Origin: Falsirhodobacter algicola
GTDB taxonomy: Bacteria > Pseudomonadota > Alphaproteobacteria > Rhodobacterales > Rhodobacteraceae
Length of the DNA stretch: 64,000 nucleotides
Reading direction: 5' to 3'
Assembly (NCBI RefSeq): GCF_018279165.1
Contig: NZ_CP047289.1
Span: 983,501 to 1,047,500 of the forward strand
Below, piece by piece: positions 44,455 through 54,113 of this stretch. How positions within the stretch are numbered: position 1 is the first letter of the stretch; each line of letters begins with the position of its first letter. The notes below the pieces were generated by a model. The model saw only the letters and a program-made list of their open reading frames with translations. It had not been told where the DNA came from and did no database searches. A program made the translations under genes and the position numbers.

Positions 44455-45413
44455 CACACCCCACCCGATATGATCTTGTTGATCCGTCCCACGAGGTCGG
44501 GATTGCGATAGGCCGTCAGGACGAGCTGGCGTTCCGAAAAGTTCTCCATGAAGAATTTCTTCGTCAGCCGGTGGAGGCGACTGTGATATTCAGGGTCGAT
44601 GTTGTTCCATGCCCAGCCCGCCAGCTTGTAGCAGAAACCGAGGAACGGCTCGATATAAACGGTGGATTCGGGCGTATTGCGCAGACGTTCCATCGTAGCT
44701 TCCAGCGCGTCGAACAGTTGCAGCCGCTCGGCGCCCTTTCGGTTCGTCAGCCGGCTGCCGTCCTCGGCCACATAATGGACCGCCCCCATCATCGACGAAC
44801 AAAGGATCGTGTCCGCTGCAATGAAGCTCGTCCAATGAAGTTCGATGTCATTATGCACCGGGATTTCGGTGCAGCGGATGTTCATCGAGGTCAGGAAATG
44901 CTTCCGATAGACCTTGTTCCACGGATATGCGGACAGCTTCGCCAACTCGGCGCTCTCGCGCGCGTTGAGGCGGCGGACATCTGGGGTGGCATTCGCGGCC
45001 GCCCAAAGCTTCTCTTCGGTATCGAAGGTGCCCTCGCGGCCGATGATGCGGCTGTCGTGGTGACGGAAGATGCAGAAATCGAAATGCTTTCCTTCGAGTT
45101 GCTGAAGGATCGTCTTGATGTCCGGTTTCAGCATGTCGTCGGAATCGGCGAACAGCACGAACCGCTGCGTCGCCGCCCCGATGCCGATATTGCGCATGGC
45201 ACCGGCCCCCAGCTGCTGCGGGGATCGGATGTAATGCAGCGATGTCGTGGACGAACCGGTGATGCCCAGCGCGTCGGGCGAATGATCGCTGTCCGACGCA
45301 TCGTCGCAGATGATGATCTCACGCGCGATCTGCAGCTCGACCGCCTGACGCACGATCCGTTGCAGGCCCTGGGGGTCGTTCCAGACGGGGATGATGATGG
45401 AAAGTGGCAACAC
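44454..45413 (-). CDS. GT2-family glycosyltransferase
   Basis: 319 aa from a proposed GTG at 45413, because the protein begins LPLSIIIPVWNDPQGLQRIV at the first strand of the GT-A fold. EIIICDDASDSD and FADSDDMLKPDIK supply the nucleotide and metal sites. The ribosome-binding site is weak, as expected if translation is coupled to the gene 11 bases upstream. It probably works on the same glycan as the downstream transferase. Confidence 0.85.
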   Translation of the reverse strand: MLPLSIIIPVWNDPQGLQRIVRQAVELQIAREIIICDDASDSDHSPDALGITGSSTTSLHYIRSPQQLGAGAMRNIGIGAATQRFVLFADSDDMLKPDIKTILQQLEGKHFDFCIFRHHDSRIIGREGTFDTEEKLWAAANATPDVRRLNARESAELAKLSAYPWNKVYRKHFLTSMNIRCTEIPVHNDIELHWTSFIAADTILCSSMMGAVHYVAEDGSRLTNRKGAERLQLFDALEATMERLRNTPESTVYIEPFLGFCYKLAGWAWNNIDPEYHSRLHRLTKKFFMENFSERQLVLTAYRNPDLVGRINKIISGGV

Positions 45414-45424
45414 CTGTCACACCA

Positions 45425-46009
45425 TCATACGATGAAGACGCGGATGTCCGAAATCTCGACCGACGTGTCGTTCGGCGGGAGGAAGAGGATCAGTTCCCGC
45501 TTCAGCCGGTCGCGCGTGAAGATCGGCGACACCTTGTCGAGGCGGAGCACGTCGAGATGGGTGCTGTCCTCCTGATAGGACACGACGTTCTTCAAGAAGA
45601 ACTCATCTTGGAACTGACCGTCGACATAGGTGCGCAGGCAGATGCGGAAGGTCGCCGCGGCCGGGGCGCTGGAGCGCAGGACGACGCCCACGAGGACATT
45701 GTCGGTCAGTTCGACCTCGCCCAGCGAGACGTGCATGGCGATCCATTTCGGCGTCGCGCCGCCCGCATTGCGGTATTCGACGCCGATGACTTTTCCGCCG
45801 CCGATTTCGTAGCGCCCTTCCAGTTTCGCCGCCGGATCGATGGAGACGAATACACCCGGAGTAATGTCCTTGTCGCCGAACATCTCACCGCTTTCGGTCT
45901 TCGACTTCATGACCTCAACGGTATGATTGAACTGGGAATCGCTGTTCAAATTGATGTTGTGAGCCAAGCTTTTCTCCATTGAGCGATCACGGCGACGATG
46001 AGCAAACAT
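45425..46009 (-). CDS. Uncharacterised 194-aa protein in the glycosyltransferase unit
   Basis: 194 aa from 46009, which has GAAGG about 8 bases upstream; 45979 (MEKSLAHN) is an alternative. No signal peptide or membrane helix is clear. The sequence is rich in beta-type segments (GGKVIGVEYRNAGGATPKWIAMHVSLGEVELTD), giving the look of a jelly-roll or carbohydrate-binding fold. I do not recognise the family. Its position as first gene before two GT2 genes suggests a role with the same surface glycan. Confidence 0.7.
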   Translation of the reverse strand: MFAHRRRDRSMEKSLAHNINLNSDSQFNHTVEVMKSKTESGEMFGDKDITPGVFVSIDPAAKLEGRYEIGGGKVIGVEYRNAGGATPKWIAMHVSLGEVELTDNVLVGVVLRSSAPAAATFRICLRTYVDGQFQDEFFLKNVVSYQEDSTHLDVLRLDKVSPIFTRDRLKRELILFLPPNDTSVEISDIRVFIV

Positions 46010-46012
46010 CGG

Positions 46013-46378
46013 TTAACCTTCAGAGGGTTCATTGCTAGTGGCCCCCGCGCCGATGTGCAAGCGCGATGGGGAGGGCGTCGCCCCCCACTGATACACTCCG
46101 TTATCCTGACAGTAACATGACAGGCGCACGATGTCCGCAGTTCGGTCGTCGCGCATCAGCATCCGCCGCTCGGCCGCGTCCAGCCGGGCGAGGATCGTGG
46201 CAAGATCCCCGCCCGTTTCGCGGTGCAGGCGGTCCCACAGGCGGCGGACGGACTGTGCGCTCCATGGCAGGGCGGCGGCGGCGATCCAGCGGCGCGCTTC
46301 GGGGGGAAGCCGGTCGAACTGATCCATGGGCCGGACGCGCGCCCTGCGCCGCAGGGATGTGCCGAGGTTACGAGGCAC
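46013..46378 (-). CDS. DUF6525 family protein
   Basis: 121 aa. The start at 46378 is chosen because [27 protein letters not shown] fits the family's basic N terminus; 46327 is an alternative. The core [28 protein letters not shown] is characteristic of this alphaproteobacterial family. The function is unknown. It overlaps the CobW-family gene by 11 bases and is likely transcribed with it. Confidence 0.72.
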   Translation of the reverse strand: MPRNLGTSLRRRARVRPMDQFDRLPPEARRWIAAAALPWSAQSVRRLWDRLHRETGGDLATILARLDAAERRMLMRDDRTADIVRLSCYCQDNGVYQWGATPSPSRLHIGAGATSNEPSEG

Positions 46379-47585
46379 GGCGCTGCCCCCATTGCGGGAA
46401 CGGATCGCGCAGCCCTTTCCACAGGTGGGGTTCGTAATCGGGCGCGTTCAGAAGCGCTGCGTCAAGCTTTGCGGTCAACGCCTCCCGGTCCATGTTCGCG
46501 CCGATGAAGACCAGTTCCTGCCGCCGGTCGCCCCACGGCTCCTGCCAGACCTGCGCCACTTCGGCCAAGGCGTCGGGATGCGTGGGCCAGCGGTCTTTGG
46601 GAACGGACGCCCACCATCCGCCCAGCGGCTTCACCGTCGACATCGCGCCGGCAAGGCTGAACTCCGCCGCCCAATTCGGACGGGTCGCGATCCAGAAATG
46701 CCCCTTGGCGCGGATCACGCCCGGCAGATCCCCCTCCAGCACCAAGTGGATCGCCAGCGGATCGAACGGCCGACGCGCGCGATAGACGAAGGACGTGATG
46801 CCGTATTCCTCCGTTTCCGGGACATGATGCGCAAAGCCGTAGAGCTCCTTCGCCCAGAGCGGATGCTCATGCGCCTTGTCGATATCGAAAAGGCCGGTGT
46901 CGAAGATCGCATCCGGATCGACGCGGCTGAAATCCGTCTCGATGATGCGGGCGTCGGGGTTCAGCGCGCGGATGATCTTGCGGGCCTTGTCCAAGCGGTC
47001 CGGGCCTGCCTCCGTCACCTTGTTCAGGATAATGACATCGGCAAACTCCATCTGATCGGTCAGAAGGTTCACCAGCGTCCGCTCATCCCCCTCGCCCAGC
47101 GACTGGCCGCGATCGGCGATGACATCGTGGCTGGAGAAATCGGCGATGAGGTTCACCGCATCCACCACCGTCACCATCGTATCGAGGCGCGCGACATCGG
47201 ACAGGCTCTCCCCCTCGGCATCGCGGAAATCGAAGGTGGCAGCCACGGGAAGCGGCTCGGCGATGCCGGTGCTTTCGATCAGCAGATAGTCGAAACGCCC
47301 CTCCTCGGCGAGGCGCCGCACCTCCAGCAGCAGATCGTCGCGCAGCGTGCAGCAGATGCAGCCATTGGTCATCTCCACCAGCTTTTCCTCGGATCGGGAC
47401 AGTTCCGCCCCACCGCGTACAAGGTCGGCATCGATGTTCACTTCGGACATGTCGTTCACGATCACCGCCACCCGCCGCCCGGCGCGATTGTTCAGAACGT
47501 GGTTCAGCAGCGTCGTCTTGCCGGCCCCGAGGAACCCGGACAGCACCGTGACCGGAAGGCGCGTATCGTTGGAAAGCTGGCTCAT
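46368..47585 (-). CDS. CobW/ZigA-type GTP-dependent metallochaperone
   Basis: 405 aa. Walker [12 protein letters not shown], metal motif [13 protein letters not shown] (GCxCC), [11 protein letters not shown], and the base motif NKVT. The CobW C-terminal domain follows (GHFWIATRP). The region between GTPase and C-terminal domain includes a HDVIADRG and HEHPLW His-bearing segment suited to zinc. A 17-bp palindrome resembling a Zur site sits 18 bp before the start. This supports a zinc-allocation role under zinc starvation. Confidence 0.9.
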   Translation of the reverse strand: MSQLSNDTRLPVTVLSGFLGAGKTTLLNHVLNNRAGRRVAVIVNDMSEVNIDADLVRGGAELSRSEEKLVEMTNGCICCTLRDDLLLEVRRLAEEGRFDYLLIESTGIAEPLPVAATFDFRDAEGESLSDVARLDTMVTVVDAVNLIADFSSHDVIADRGQSLGEGDERTLVNLLTDQMEFADVIILNKVTEAGPDRLDKARKIIRALNPDARIIETDFSRVDPDAIFDTGLFDIDKAHEHPLWAKELYGFAHHVPETEEYGITSFVYRARRPFDPLAIHLVLEGDLPGVIRAKGHFWIATRPNWAAEFSLAGAMSTVKPLGGWWASVPKDRWPTHPDALAEVAQVWQEPWGDRRQELVFIGANMDREALTAKLDAALLNAPDYEPHLWKGLRDPFPQWGQRRAS

Positions 47586-47602
47586 GGATGGGCGCTCCGC
47601 TT

Positions 47603-47619
47603 ACGTAATGTTATTACGT
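47603..47619 (-). promoter_or_regulatory. Zur-like operator upstream of the CobW-family gene
   Basis: ACGTAAT-gtt-ATTACGT, a 7-bp perfect inverted repeat with a 3-base spacer, in an AT-rich island unlike its surroundings. The position, 18 bp before the ATG, suits repression. Assignment to Zur rests on the gene function and general similarity of the palindrome. Confidence 0.5.
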
Positions 47620-47757
47620 TTCATTATTCGGAGCTGCGAAGGCCCGCAATGGGCAAAATGATGCACCCTACGATGCTCATTCAACGGGGGCCCTGTTTCG
47701 GGGCCATATCATCATCGGTAAGGATCGTCGAAGAGTGCCCGAGCACCCCAGCGGGTG

Positions 47758-48552
47758 TCAGGCGATGCCGGCCCAGATCTTTTGAAGCTCCGGCCAATGC
47801 CGGCTTCCGCCCTGCCGCATGCCTTCGGCGGCGGCCGGATCGGTGAAGGCGGTCACGGCCACATCGTAGCTCGGCCGCGCGCGCATCGCCTGAAGCCACG
47901 TCCCGACCTTCGGATATTCCGCAGTCCACAGCCGCTCGAAGCCCAGCCGTTCCAGGCGGTCGATATAGGCGACGATGGCGACATCGGCCTTGGAGAACTC
48001 GGCCCCCAGAAGCCATTCCCCGGTCAGCAGCGCCTTCTGCATATCCGCAAACGTCCGCCGCAGGGTTTGAAGCGCATGGGTCACATGCGGCGAGGCAAGG
48101 CCCCCTTGGATCAGCGAGCGCCGCTTTTCCTGCTCCAGAAGATCGGGCATCTGGCTGATGTGATGCTCGATCTCCTCGGCCGTCTGCGTGGCCCGCATCT
48201 TGTCACGCGCCGCCGTGGCGAAGCTGAGGGCGTTGATGGCCGAATGCACGCCCAAGGTCCGCAAGAGCCAGTGCGAGGCTGCAACCTCGGCTGCCGGATC
48301 GGACGGGGACAGCGCCCGCCCGCCCTTCTCGCGGTCCAGATATTCGATGATCAGACTCGACTCGACGACGATCAGATCGCCATCGACCAAGGTCGGCACG
48401 ACGGCCTCGGGGTTCAGCGCCAAATAGTCCGGCCGGAACTGATCGCCCTTTCCAAGGTCGAGCAGCTTGCTCGTATAAGGGACGTTCAACTCCGCGAACG
48501 CCAGACGCACCTTCTGAGAGCAGACCGTGGCCGATCCATGATAGAGTTCCAT
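47758..48552 (-). CDS. Glutathione S-transferase family protein
   Basis: 264 aa. N-terminal thioredoxin fold: MELYHGSATVCSQKVRLAFAELNVPY and EAVVPTLVDGDLIVVESSLIIEYL (cis-Pro and Glu-Ser that bind glutathione). An all-helical C-terminal domain follows, with the LLGAEFSKADVAIVAYIDRLE N-cap motif. It is a probable detoxification or reductive enzyme with an unknown substrate. It is a single gene with its own upstream gap. Confidence 0.87.
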   Translation of the reverse strand: MELYHGSATVCSQKVRLAFAELNVPYTSKLLDLGKGDQFRPDYLALNPEAVVPTLVDGDLIVVESSLIIEYLDREKGGRALSPSDPAAEVAASHWLLRTLGVHSAINALSFATAARDKMRATQTAEEIEHHISQMPDLLEQEKRRSLIQGGLASPHVTHALQTLRRTFADMQKALLTGEWLLGAEFSKADVAIVAYIDRLERLGFERLWTAEYPKVGTWLQAMRARPSYDVAVTAFTDPAAAEGMRQGGSRHWPELQKIWAGIA

Positions 48553-48659
48553 CGGGCAGTCTCCTCATATTCCGGGCCGAAGGTCCGTAGGCGCCCGGGT
48601 GTGCAACAACCCGGCAAGGTCTAGACCCAAGGCCCGACTGCATCAAGGGACATGCCGGA

Positions 48660-50033
48660 TCATTCCGGGCCCACCGGAAGGTCCATCTCGGCTAGCGAGC
48701 CGTCCTGCCACAGATCGCGCAGCACCGGACGCCCGTCTTCGTAATAGGTGGTGTAGCCGTCCCGGGCGCCGTCGCGCCATGCCTGCACCTCGTCCACCGC
48801 GCCATCGGGGGCGAAGAGGTAATGCAGCCCGTCCTCCTCGCCCATGCGATACTGGATGACCTCGGTCAGATAGCCATCCGCATCCGCGACGTTCCAGCGG
48901 CCCTCGCGCTTGCCCCGATCGTAGCGGCCGGACAGATGATCCTCGAGGTTCATCGCCATCTCCTGCCACGGCCCGGTCTTCTGGCCCATGTCGTATTGGC
49001 CGAGCAGCAGCACCTCCCCGTCGGAGCCGTAGGATTCGTACGGCCCGTCCAGCGTTCCGGCGGTATAAGTCACGCGCATCCGCACCGCGCCGTTCATTCC
49101 CAAGGTGCGCTGCTCGCCATCGAGCCGCCCTTCGGCATCGTAGTTTTCCAGTTCCACGAAGGGGGACGTTTCCTCGCGCCGCCACTGGCCGATGCGCTTG
49201 CCATGGTCATACATGCCGCGGTCCAGAATCTGGCCGTTCCATGTGCGGGTGAACAGCCCATCCGGTTCGCCATCGACATAGAAGACGCGGGTCACGTCGT
49301 TCTGCACCCGGTCGGTGCTGATATAGCTGCCCTGCCTCTGTCCGTCGATCACCTCTTCCTGGTCCACCAGCTTGTCCCCGAGGCGGCGCGTGGTCAGGCG
49401 GTAGCCCTTGGCCGTGATGTCGATGCTGGTGAAGTTTCCCTGATATTCGGTCAGCTTCTCGCCCATGCCGTGGCCCTCCACCGGCATGGGTTCGCGCAAC
49501 GCGGTCAGCGTGCCGTCCGTCCAGCGCCGTTCCCGCACGAAATCGCCCGCGTCGGTATATTCGGCCTCGGCCGTCAGCGCGCCTTCGGGCGACCAGCTTT
49601 GCGACAGCCCCACCTCGCGCCCATGGTCGAAATGCCGCACGGACCGGCGCGCACCCGAGGGCCAGAACACGGTTTCCTCGCCATCGGGCTGCCCCATGGC
49701 ATAGGTGCCCCGCAGGGTCAGATTGCCGTCGGGATCGTAGGTGCGGTACTCTCCGTCCTGCGTTCCCTGCGTCCAATGGGTCTCGTCGGCAAGCTGGCCG
49801 TTCTCGTGATAGGTCCGCTCCACCCCATCCTTGCGGCCCGCCTCATAGACCTCGTCTTTGTACAACTGCCCCGTAGGATAGTAGAAGCGCGAGGGGCCAT
49901 CCCGCTCCCCCCCGCTGTGCATGACCTCGGATGCAAGGGTGCCGTCGTCGTAGAAGTCCTTCTGCATGCCGTCCGGGCTTTGGGCGAAGGCGGGGGTCGA
50001 GAGGCACAGGAGAATGGCCGCGGTTCGGATCAT
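48660..50033 (-). CDS. Secreted MORN/YwqK-like repeat protein
   Basis: 457 aa. The ATG at 50033 overlaps the upstream gene stop by ATGA. A signal peptide is clear (MIRTAAILLCLSTPAFA). Tandem repeats of the MORN_2/YwqK type fill the protein: FYYPTGQLYKDEVYEAGRKDG, YHENGQLADETHW, YDPDGNLTLRGTYAMGQPDG and several more. Such repeats form a curved beta sheet that often mediates binding. YwqK is named as an antitoxin in Bacillus, but here the signal peptide implies a periplasmic or external location. It is coupled to the 710-aa secreted protein. Confidence 0.82.
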   Translation of the reverse strand: MIRTAAILLCLSTPAFAQSPDGMQKDFYDDGTLASEVMHSGGERDGPSRFYYPTGQLYKDEVYEAGRKDGVERTYHENGQLADETHWTQGTQDGEYRTYDPDGNLTLRGTYAMGQPDGEETVFWPSGARRSVRHFDHGREVGLSQSWSPEGALTAEAEYTDAGDFVRERRWTDGTLTALREPMPVEGHGMGEKLTEYQGNFTSIDITAKGYRLTTRRLGDKLVDQEEVIDGQRQGSYISTDRVQNDVTRVFYVDGEPDGLFTRTWNGQILDRGMYDHGKRIGQWRREETSPFVELENYDAEGRLDGEQRTLGMNGAVRMRVTYTAGTLDGPYESYGSDGEVLLLGQYDMGQKTGPWQEMAMNLEDHLSGRYDRGKREGRWNVADADGYLTEVIQYRMGEEDGLHYLFAPDGAVDEVQAWRDGARDGYTTYYEDGRPVLRDLWQDGSLAEMDLPVGPE

Positions 50034-52162
50034 TGCGGTGCCTCCTCTGGCACGGGAAGGTCGGGGAAGGTGACGGTGAAGCTGCGCGCGACCGGATCGG
50101 GGCGGCTGACGGCGCGCAGGATGCGGGCGGGCGTGCCCGCCACCCGCAACGTGCCGTCGGGGAAGATCGCCCGCTCCACCCGGTCGCCCTGCGATAGGTA
50201 GTGACCGTCGGGGGTGGCCAGCGTCAGGGCATCGCCCTGCGCATCCACGAAGCGCATCCCGTCCATCAAATCCGCAAGCGTCAGATCGGCAGAGATGCCA
50301 AGCGCCGCCGGATCGACGAGCCACGGGCGGTCGGCATCGGGCTGCAGATCGGCCTCCTGCCACGTCACGGTGGCGTCGCAGGCCAGGGTCACCTCCTGCG
50401 TGCCGCCTTCGTAGAAATGCGTGCGGATGCCATCGGCCGTCTGCATCCGAAACAGGCGCGCACCGTCATAGCGATCGGTATCCGGGGCGACCTTTGCAAA
50501 GACCGCATCCGTTTGCGGATCGGCGAAATCCGCCGTGCAGCGATCGGCCTGAAGCGCGCCCATGCGGAACCAAAGCGCCGCGACATCCAACCCCTCGGGG
50601 CGAACATCCTCCACCCCCAGAGGGGGATCGCCTTGGAAGAGCCGCACCGTTTGCGGCGCGTGGTCCGGGTCGAGGCGTTGCCCCTTGTCGGTCAGGAACA
50701 CCATGTCGTGCATGGCGGCGGGGGCATCGGCGAAGCGGTTCACCCGCACGGAAAAGGTGGGGGAGGATGCGCCGGTTCGGATCGCCACGCGAATGCCGCT
50801 GTAATCGGGCGCGGCGATGCGGCGGGCAAGGCTTTCGGCGGGCGTCAGCCAGTCCGGCCCGCGATCGGCGGCATAGACCATGCTGCCCGCATCGGTGCCG
50901 CCGTCCACGGCCCACATGAACCAATCCTCGGGCCGCCCCGAAAGGACCAGATCGTATCCGTCTTCGGTGGGCGACAAACGCGCGGTGGCCCCGTTCTTGG
51001 TCACCTCGGCATGGCCTGCCGCGTCCGGGGTCAGGCGCATCATGAAGGGGCTGGCCGGATACCATGCCACTTGCGCCCGTATGTCCGTCGCATCCCGAAT
51101 CTTGGGCAGGATCTGCCTCTGCTCGGCGGGGATCAGGGTCGTGGAGGTGAAGGACGGATCGCCATCCTCTTCGTGATAGTTCGGCAGGGTGATCGAGGGC
51201 AGCGCCTGCATCGGTATCTCCAGCGGCCGATCGCCCTCGAAGACCTGCGGCGCGTTCAGCACGAACCGGCCCGTATCGACCGAACGTTCGGTCAGATGGG
51301 TGAAGCCCAGCGACGGAAGATCATGCTCCATCCGCACACGGCCCCGATCATGGGGAAAGATGTCGGCCTCGGTCGGAAGCCGCCCCGCCTCGGGGAGGGT
51401 ATCCGGCATGGCCCGCCAATCGGGGGTGTCGAAGGTGTAATCGGCATGGACGGCGAACGGATACTCCTGTGGGGCCATCGCCAAGGTGCTGCGCAGGGTC
51501 GTGCCGTCGTCATAGTGCAGATCGGTCGTCAGCGCGGCGCGGCGCACCCACCCCTCGCCCCGATCCACCACGACCAGCCCCGCAATCCGAAACGACGGAT
51601 CGTCGTTCGAATACCGCAGGAACACGCTGTCATTCGTCACATGGGTGACGGTCAGGGTCACCTCGGGCGCGCCCAACAGGTTCGGGACCGTCGTGCTCCA
51701 CCCCTCCTCGGCCTCGATCGGGGCGGGCGGAAGGACGGCGGCGAATTGCGGCCGCAGCCCGGCCATCATGTCGTCCGGGACATCGGTGCTGCCATGGGGC
51801 GTCAGATCGGCGATGCCCCCGGCATCCACCACCGCGTCGAACCCATCCACCATAGCCTGCCGCATGCGGTCCGGCAGCGGCCCCTGCGTGCCATAGGTGT
51901 CGCCCGCGATCTTCGTCTGGAACCACAGCGGAAGGATGCGCAGCGTCTTCGCATCGACCGCCCGGATGCGGGTCAGCGCCGAGACGTGCTGCGTATCGAA
52001 TGCGTAATCCGGCGGCTCACCCTCCTGCCCCGGACGAAGGGTCATCTCCATCCGCCATGTGCGCGCCGTACCGGGCCGTGGATCGAAGATCACCGTTTCC
52101 GCGCCTGCGGCACCGCCGATCGTTGCAAGGATCAGGCCCAGCCCGAGTGTCCGATATGTCAT
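50030..52162 (-). CDS. Secreted 710-aa protein of unknown function
   Basis: 710 aa. The start at 52162 has a GGGGGACGG ribosome site. A Sec signal peptide (MTYRTLGLGLILATIGGAAGA) is followed by a long soluble, beta-rich sequence with no recognised domain. It contains two isolated cysteines late in the protein (DRCTADF and LACDATV) that may form a disulfide. I do not recognise the family. It is translationally coupled to the MORN-like protein, so they probably act together in the periplasm. The DUF2207 gene diverges 100 bp away. Confidence 0.78.
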   Translation of the reverse strand: MTYRTLGLGLILATIGGAAGAETVIFDPRPGTARTWRMEMTLRPGQEGEPPDYAFDTQHVSALTRIRAVDAKTLRILPLWFQTKIAGDTYGTQGPLPDRMRQAMVDGFDAVVDAGGIADLTPHGSTDVPDDMMAGLRPQFAAVLPPAPIEAEEGWSTTVPNLLGAPEVTLTVTHVTNDSVFLRYSNDDPSFRIAGLVVVDRGEGWVRRAALTTDLHYDDGTTLRSTLAMAPQEYPFAVHADYTFDTPDWRAMPDTLPEAGRLPTEADIFPHDRGRVRMEHDLPSLGFTHLTERSVDTGRFVLNAPQVFEGDRPLEIPMQALPSITLPNYHEEDGDPSFTSTTLIPAEQRQILPKIRDATDIRAQVAWYPASPFMMRLTPDAAGHAEVTKNGATARLSPTEDGYDLVLSGRPEDWFMWAVDGGTDAGSMVYAADRGPDWLTPAESLARRIAAPDYSGIRVAIRTGASSPTFSVRVNRFADAPAAMHDMVFLTDKGQRLDPDHAPQTVRLFQGDPPLGVEDVRPEGLDVAALWFRMGALQADRCTADFADPQTDAVFAKVAPDTDRYDGARLFRMQTADGIRTHFYEGGTQEVTLACDATVTWQEADLQPDADRPWLVDPAALGISADLTLADLMDGMRFVDAQGDALTLATPDGHYLSQGDRVERAIFPDGTLRVAGTPARILRAVSRPDPVARSFTVTFPDLPVPEEAPQ

Positions 52163-52262
52163 CCGTCCCCCTGTGAATCGGGGCGACCATAGGGGACGGG
52201 CTGCGGATGTGAAACCGGCGCCCGGGTTGTGCTCGGATTACCGCCGGGCATAGGGTGGCGGC

Positions 52263-54107
52263 ATGCCTTTTCTGCTTCGTATGCTCTTCGCCCTGTGTCT
52301 AACCCTCCTGCCCGCGGCACCAATTCATGCCGATGAACGCATCCGAAGCTTCGTCAGCGAGATCACGATCGACCCGACGGGCGGGCTTCGGATCACCGAA
52401 ACGCTGGATGTGCAGGCCGAGGGGGATCGGATCCGTCACGGCATCTTCCGCGAACTGCCGCTGACCGAGAACGGCATCCATTGGGGCGGGTTCGATCTGG
52501 TCGATGCGACGATGGACGGCGCGCCGGTGGACACCCGCATTCAGCGCCGGGACGGTGCGATCCGCATCTATCTGGGCGATCAGGACACGCTCGTCACCCC
52601 GGGCGTGCATCGCTTTCGCCTGCGCTACGATGTGGACCGGCAGGTCCGGTTCTTCGCCGATTACGACGAGCTGTATTGGAACATCACCGGCAATGCGTGG
52701 GAGTTCCGCATCGACACGGCCACCGCCCGCATCCACCTGCCCGAAGGGGCTGTGGCCACCGATGTGGAAACCTTTACCGGCCCCGTGGGATCGCGGGCGC
52801 AGAACGCGGTCGAACGGCGCGACGATGGCGGCCGCACGGTCATCGTCACGGCGGAGGGTGCGCTGGATTGGAACGAAGGGATGACCACGGCCATCGCCTT
52901 TCCCACGGGCATCGTGGCCCGCCCTACGCTTCTGGATCGCATGCTCTTCGCGCTCCGGGACCGTCCGGCGGATGTGACCGCCCTGCTCGGCACCCTGATG
53001 CTGGGGGCCGCGCTGTGGCTGATCTGGCGGTGGAAGGGCAAGGACGCGCCCCTCGGCCATATCCGCGAGCGCAGCACCCCGCCCGAGGGGGTTTCGCCCG
53101 CCCTCGCCCAGTATATCCGCGCCGATGGCATCACCGGCAATGCGGCGATGGTCGCGGCGGCGGTCGATCTGGGCGTGAAGGGCTTCGCCACCATCGCGCA
53201 GCACGACACCGCATGGTCGATCGCGCGGACCGGAAAGGCCGATGACGGCACCCTGCCCGTGGGTGAGGCTGCGATCCTGACGCATCTGGACGGGCTGAAG
53301 CGCCCGCTCATGATCTCGCCCACCAACGGCAAAGCGGTGCGCGCCCTGCTGGAGGAGTTCAGGACCGCGATGCGAAAGGAACATGGCGCGCGGTTCCACA
53401 TCCCAAACGTGGGCTGGACATTGCTGGGGGCTGCCGGGTCCTATGGCCTCGCCTTTGCGATCATCGGGCAGGCATTTGCGGGGCAGCCATGGCTTATCTT
53501 CTTCCTGCCGATGCTGCCGCTGGGCGTTCTGCTCTTCGAGCGTTCGCCGCGGGCGCTTGCGGTGACGACGGGGATCGCGCTGAGCATTTCCTGCCTCATG
53601 TGGCTGATCTTCGGCCTTCGGGCACATGCCCTCGACCCGATACCGGCGGCGGGGCTGATCGCCCTGCCCGTGATGTTCGGCATCTTTGCCGCACGGATCG
53701 GCCTGACGACTTCTGCCGGGCGCACCCTGAAGAAGGAGATCGAGGGCTTTCGCCGCCATCTGTCGGCAGCCCAGAGCAAGGGCCGCTCCCGCGACGGCGC
53801 GCGCCAGCGGTTCGAGGCGTTCCTGCCCTATGCCATCGCCCTTGGCGTGGAGGAGGAGTTCGCAAAGGATTACGAACTCGCCCTGAGCCGCGCAACGACG
53901 AAGGCCAGCAGCCCGACCCGGATCTGGATGCCCGCTTGGTTCCAAGGCAATCCGGTCGACGGATCGCTCGGGTCGATATCGGCGGCGTGCCAAGCGATGA
54001 CGACGGGCGTCAATACCTGCACCAGTTCCAGTTCGGGATTGTCGGGGGGCTCCGGCGGTGGGTTTTCCGGTGGCGGCGGGGGTGGCGGCGGTGGGGGCGG
54101 CTGGTAG
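52263..54107 (+). CDS. DUF2207 domain membrane protein with Gly-rich tail
   Basis: 614 aa. It has a signal peptide ending at about PIHADE. An extracytoplasmic DUF2207 domain follows (SEITIDPTGGLRITETLDVQAEGDRIRHGIFRELP ...). A membrane helix lies near LLGTLMLGAALWLIWRW. Then there is a cytoplasmic region (PEGVSPALAQYIRADGITGNAAMVAAAVDLGVKG), more helices and a C-terminal run of glycine ending in Trp. That Gly-Trp tail is common in this family. The function is unknown. Confidence 0.87.
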   Translation: MPFLLRMLFALCLTLLPAAPIHADERIRSFVSEITIDPTGGLRITETLDVQAEGDRIRHGIFRELPLTENGIHWGGFDLVDATMDGAPVDTRIQRRDGAIRIYLGDQDTLVTPGVHRFRLRYDVDRQVRFFADYDELYWNITGNAWEFRIDTATARIHLPEGAVATDVETFTGPVGSRAQNAVERRDDGGRTVIVTAEGALDWNEGMTTAIAFPTGIVARPTLLDRMLFALRDRPADVTALLGTLMLGAALWLIWRWKGKDAPLGHIRERSTPPEGVSPALAQYIRADGITGNAAMVAAAVDLGVKGFATIAQHDTAWSIARTGKADDGTLPVGEAAILTHLDGLKRPLMISPTNGKAVRALLEEFRTAMRKEHGARFHIPNVGWTLLGAAGSYGLAFAIIGQAFAGQPWLIFFLPMLPLGVLLFERSPRALAVTTGIALSISCLMWLIFGLRAHALDPIPAAGLIALPVMFGIFAARIGLTTSAGRTLKKEIEGFRRHLSAAQSKGRSRDGARQRFEAFLPYAIALGVEEEFAKDYELALSRATTKASSPTRIWMPAWFQGNPVDGSLGSISAACQAMTTGVNTCTSSSSGLSGGSGGGFSGGGGGGGGGGGW

Positions 54108-54113
54108 TCCCAG

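Noticed and set aside
48660..50033. Toxin-antitoxin system suggested by YwqK similarity
   Set aside because: The protein has a signal peptide and its partner is a 710-aa secreted protein, not a toxin; the name comes from family annotation only.
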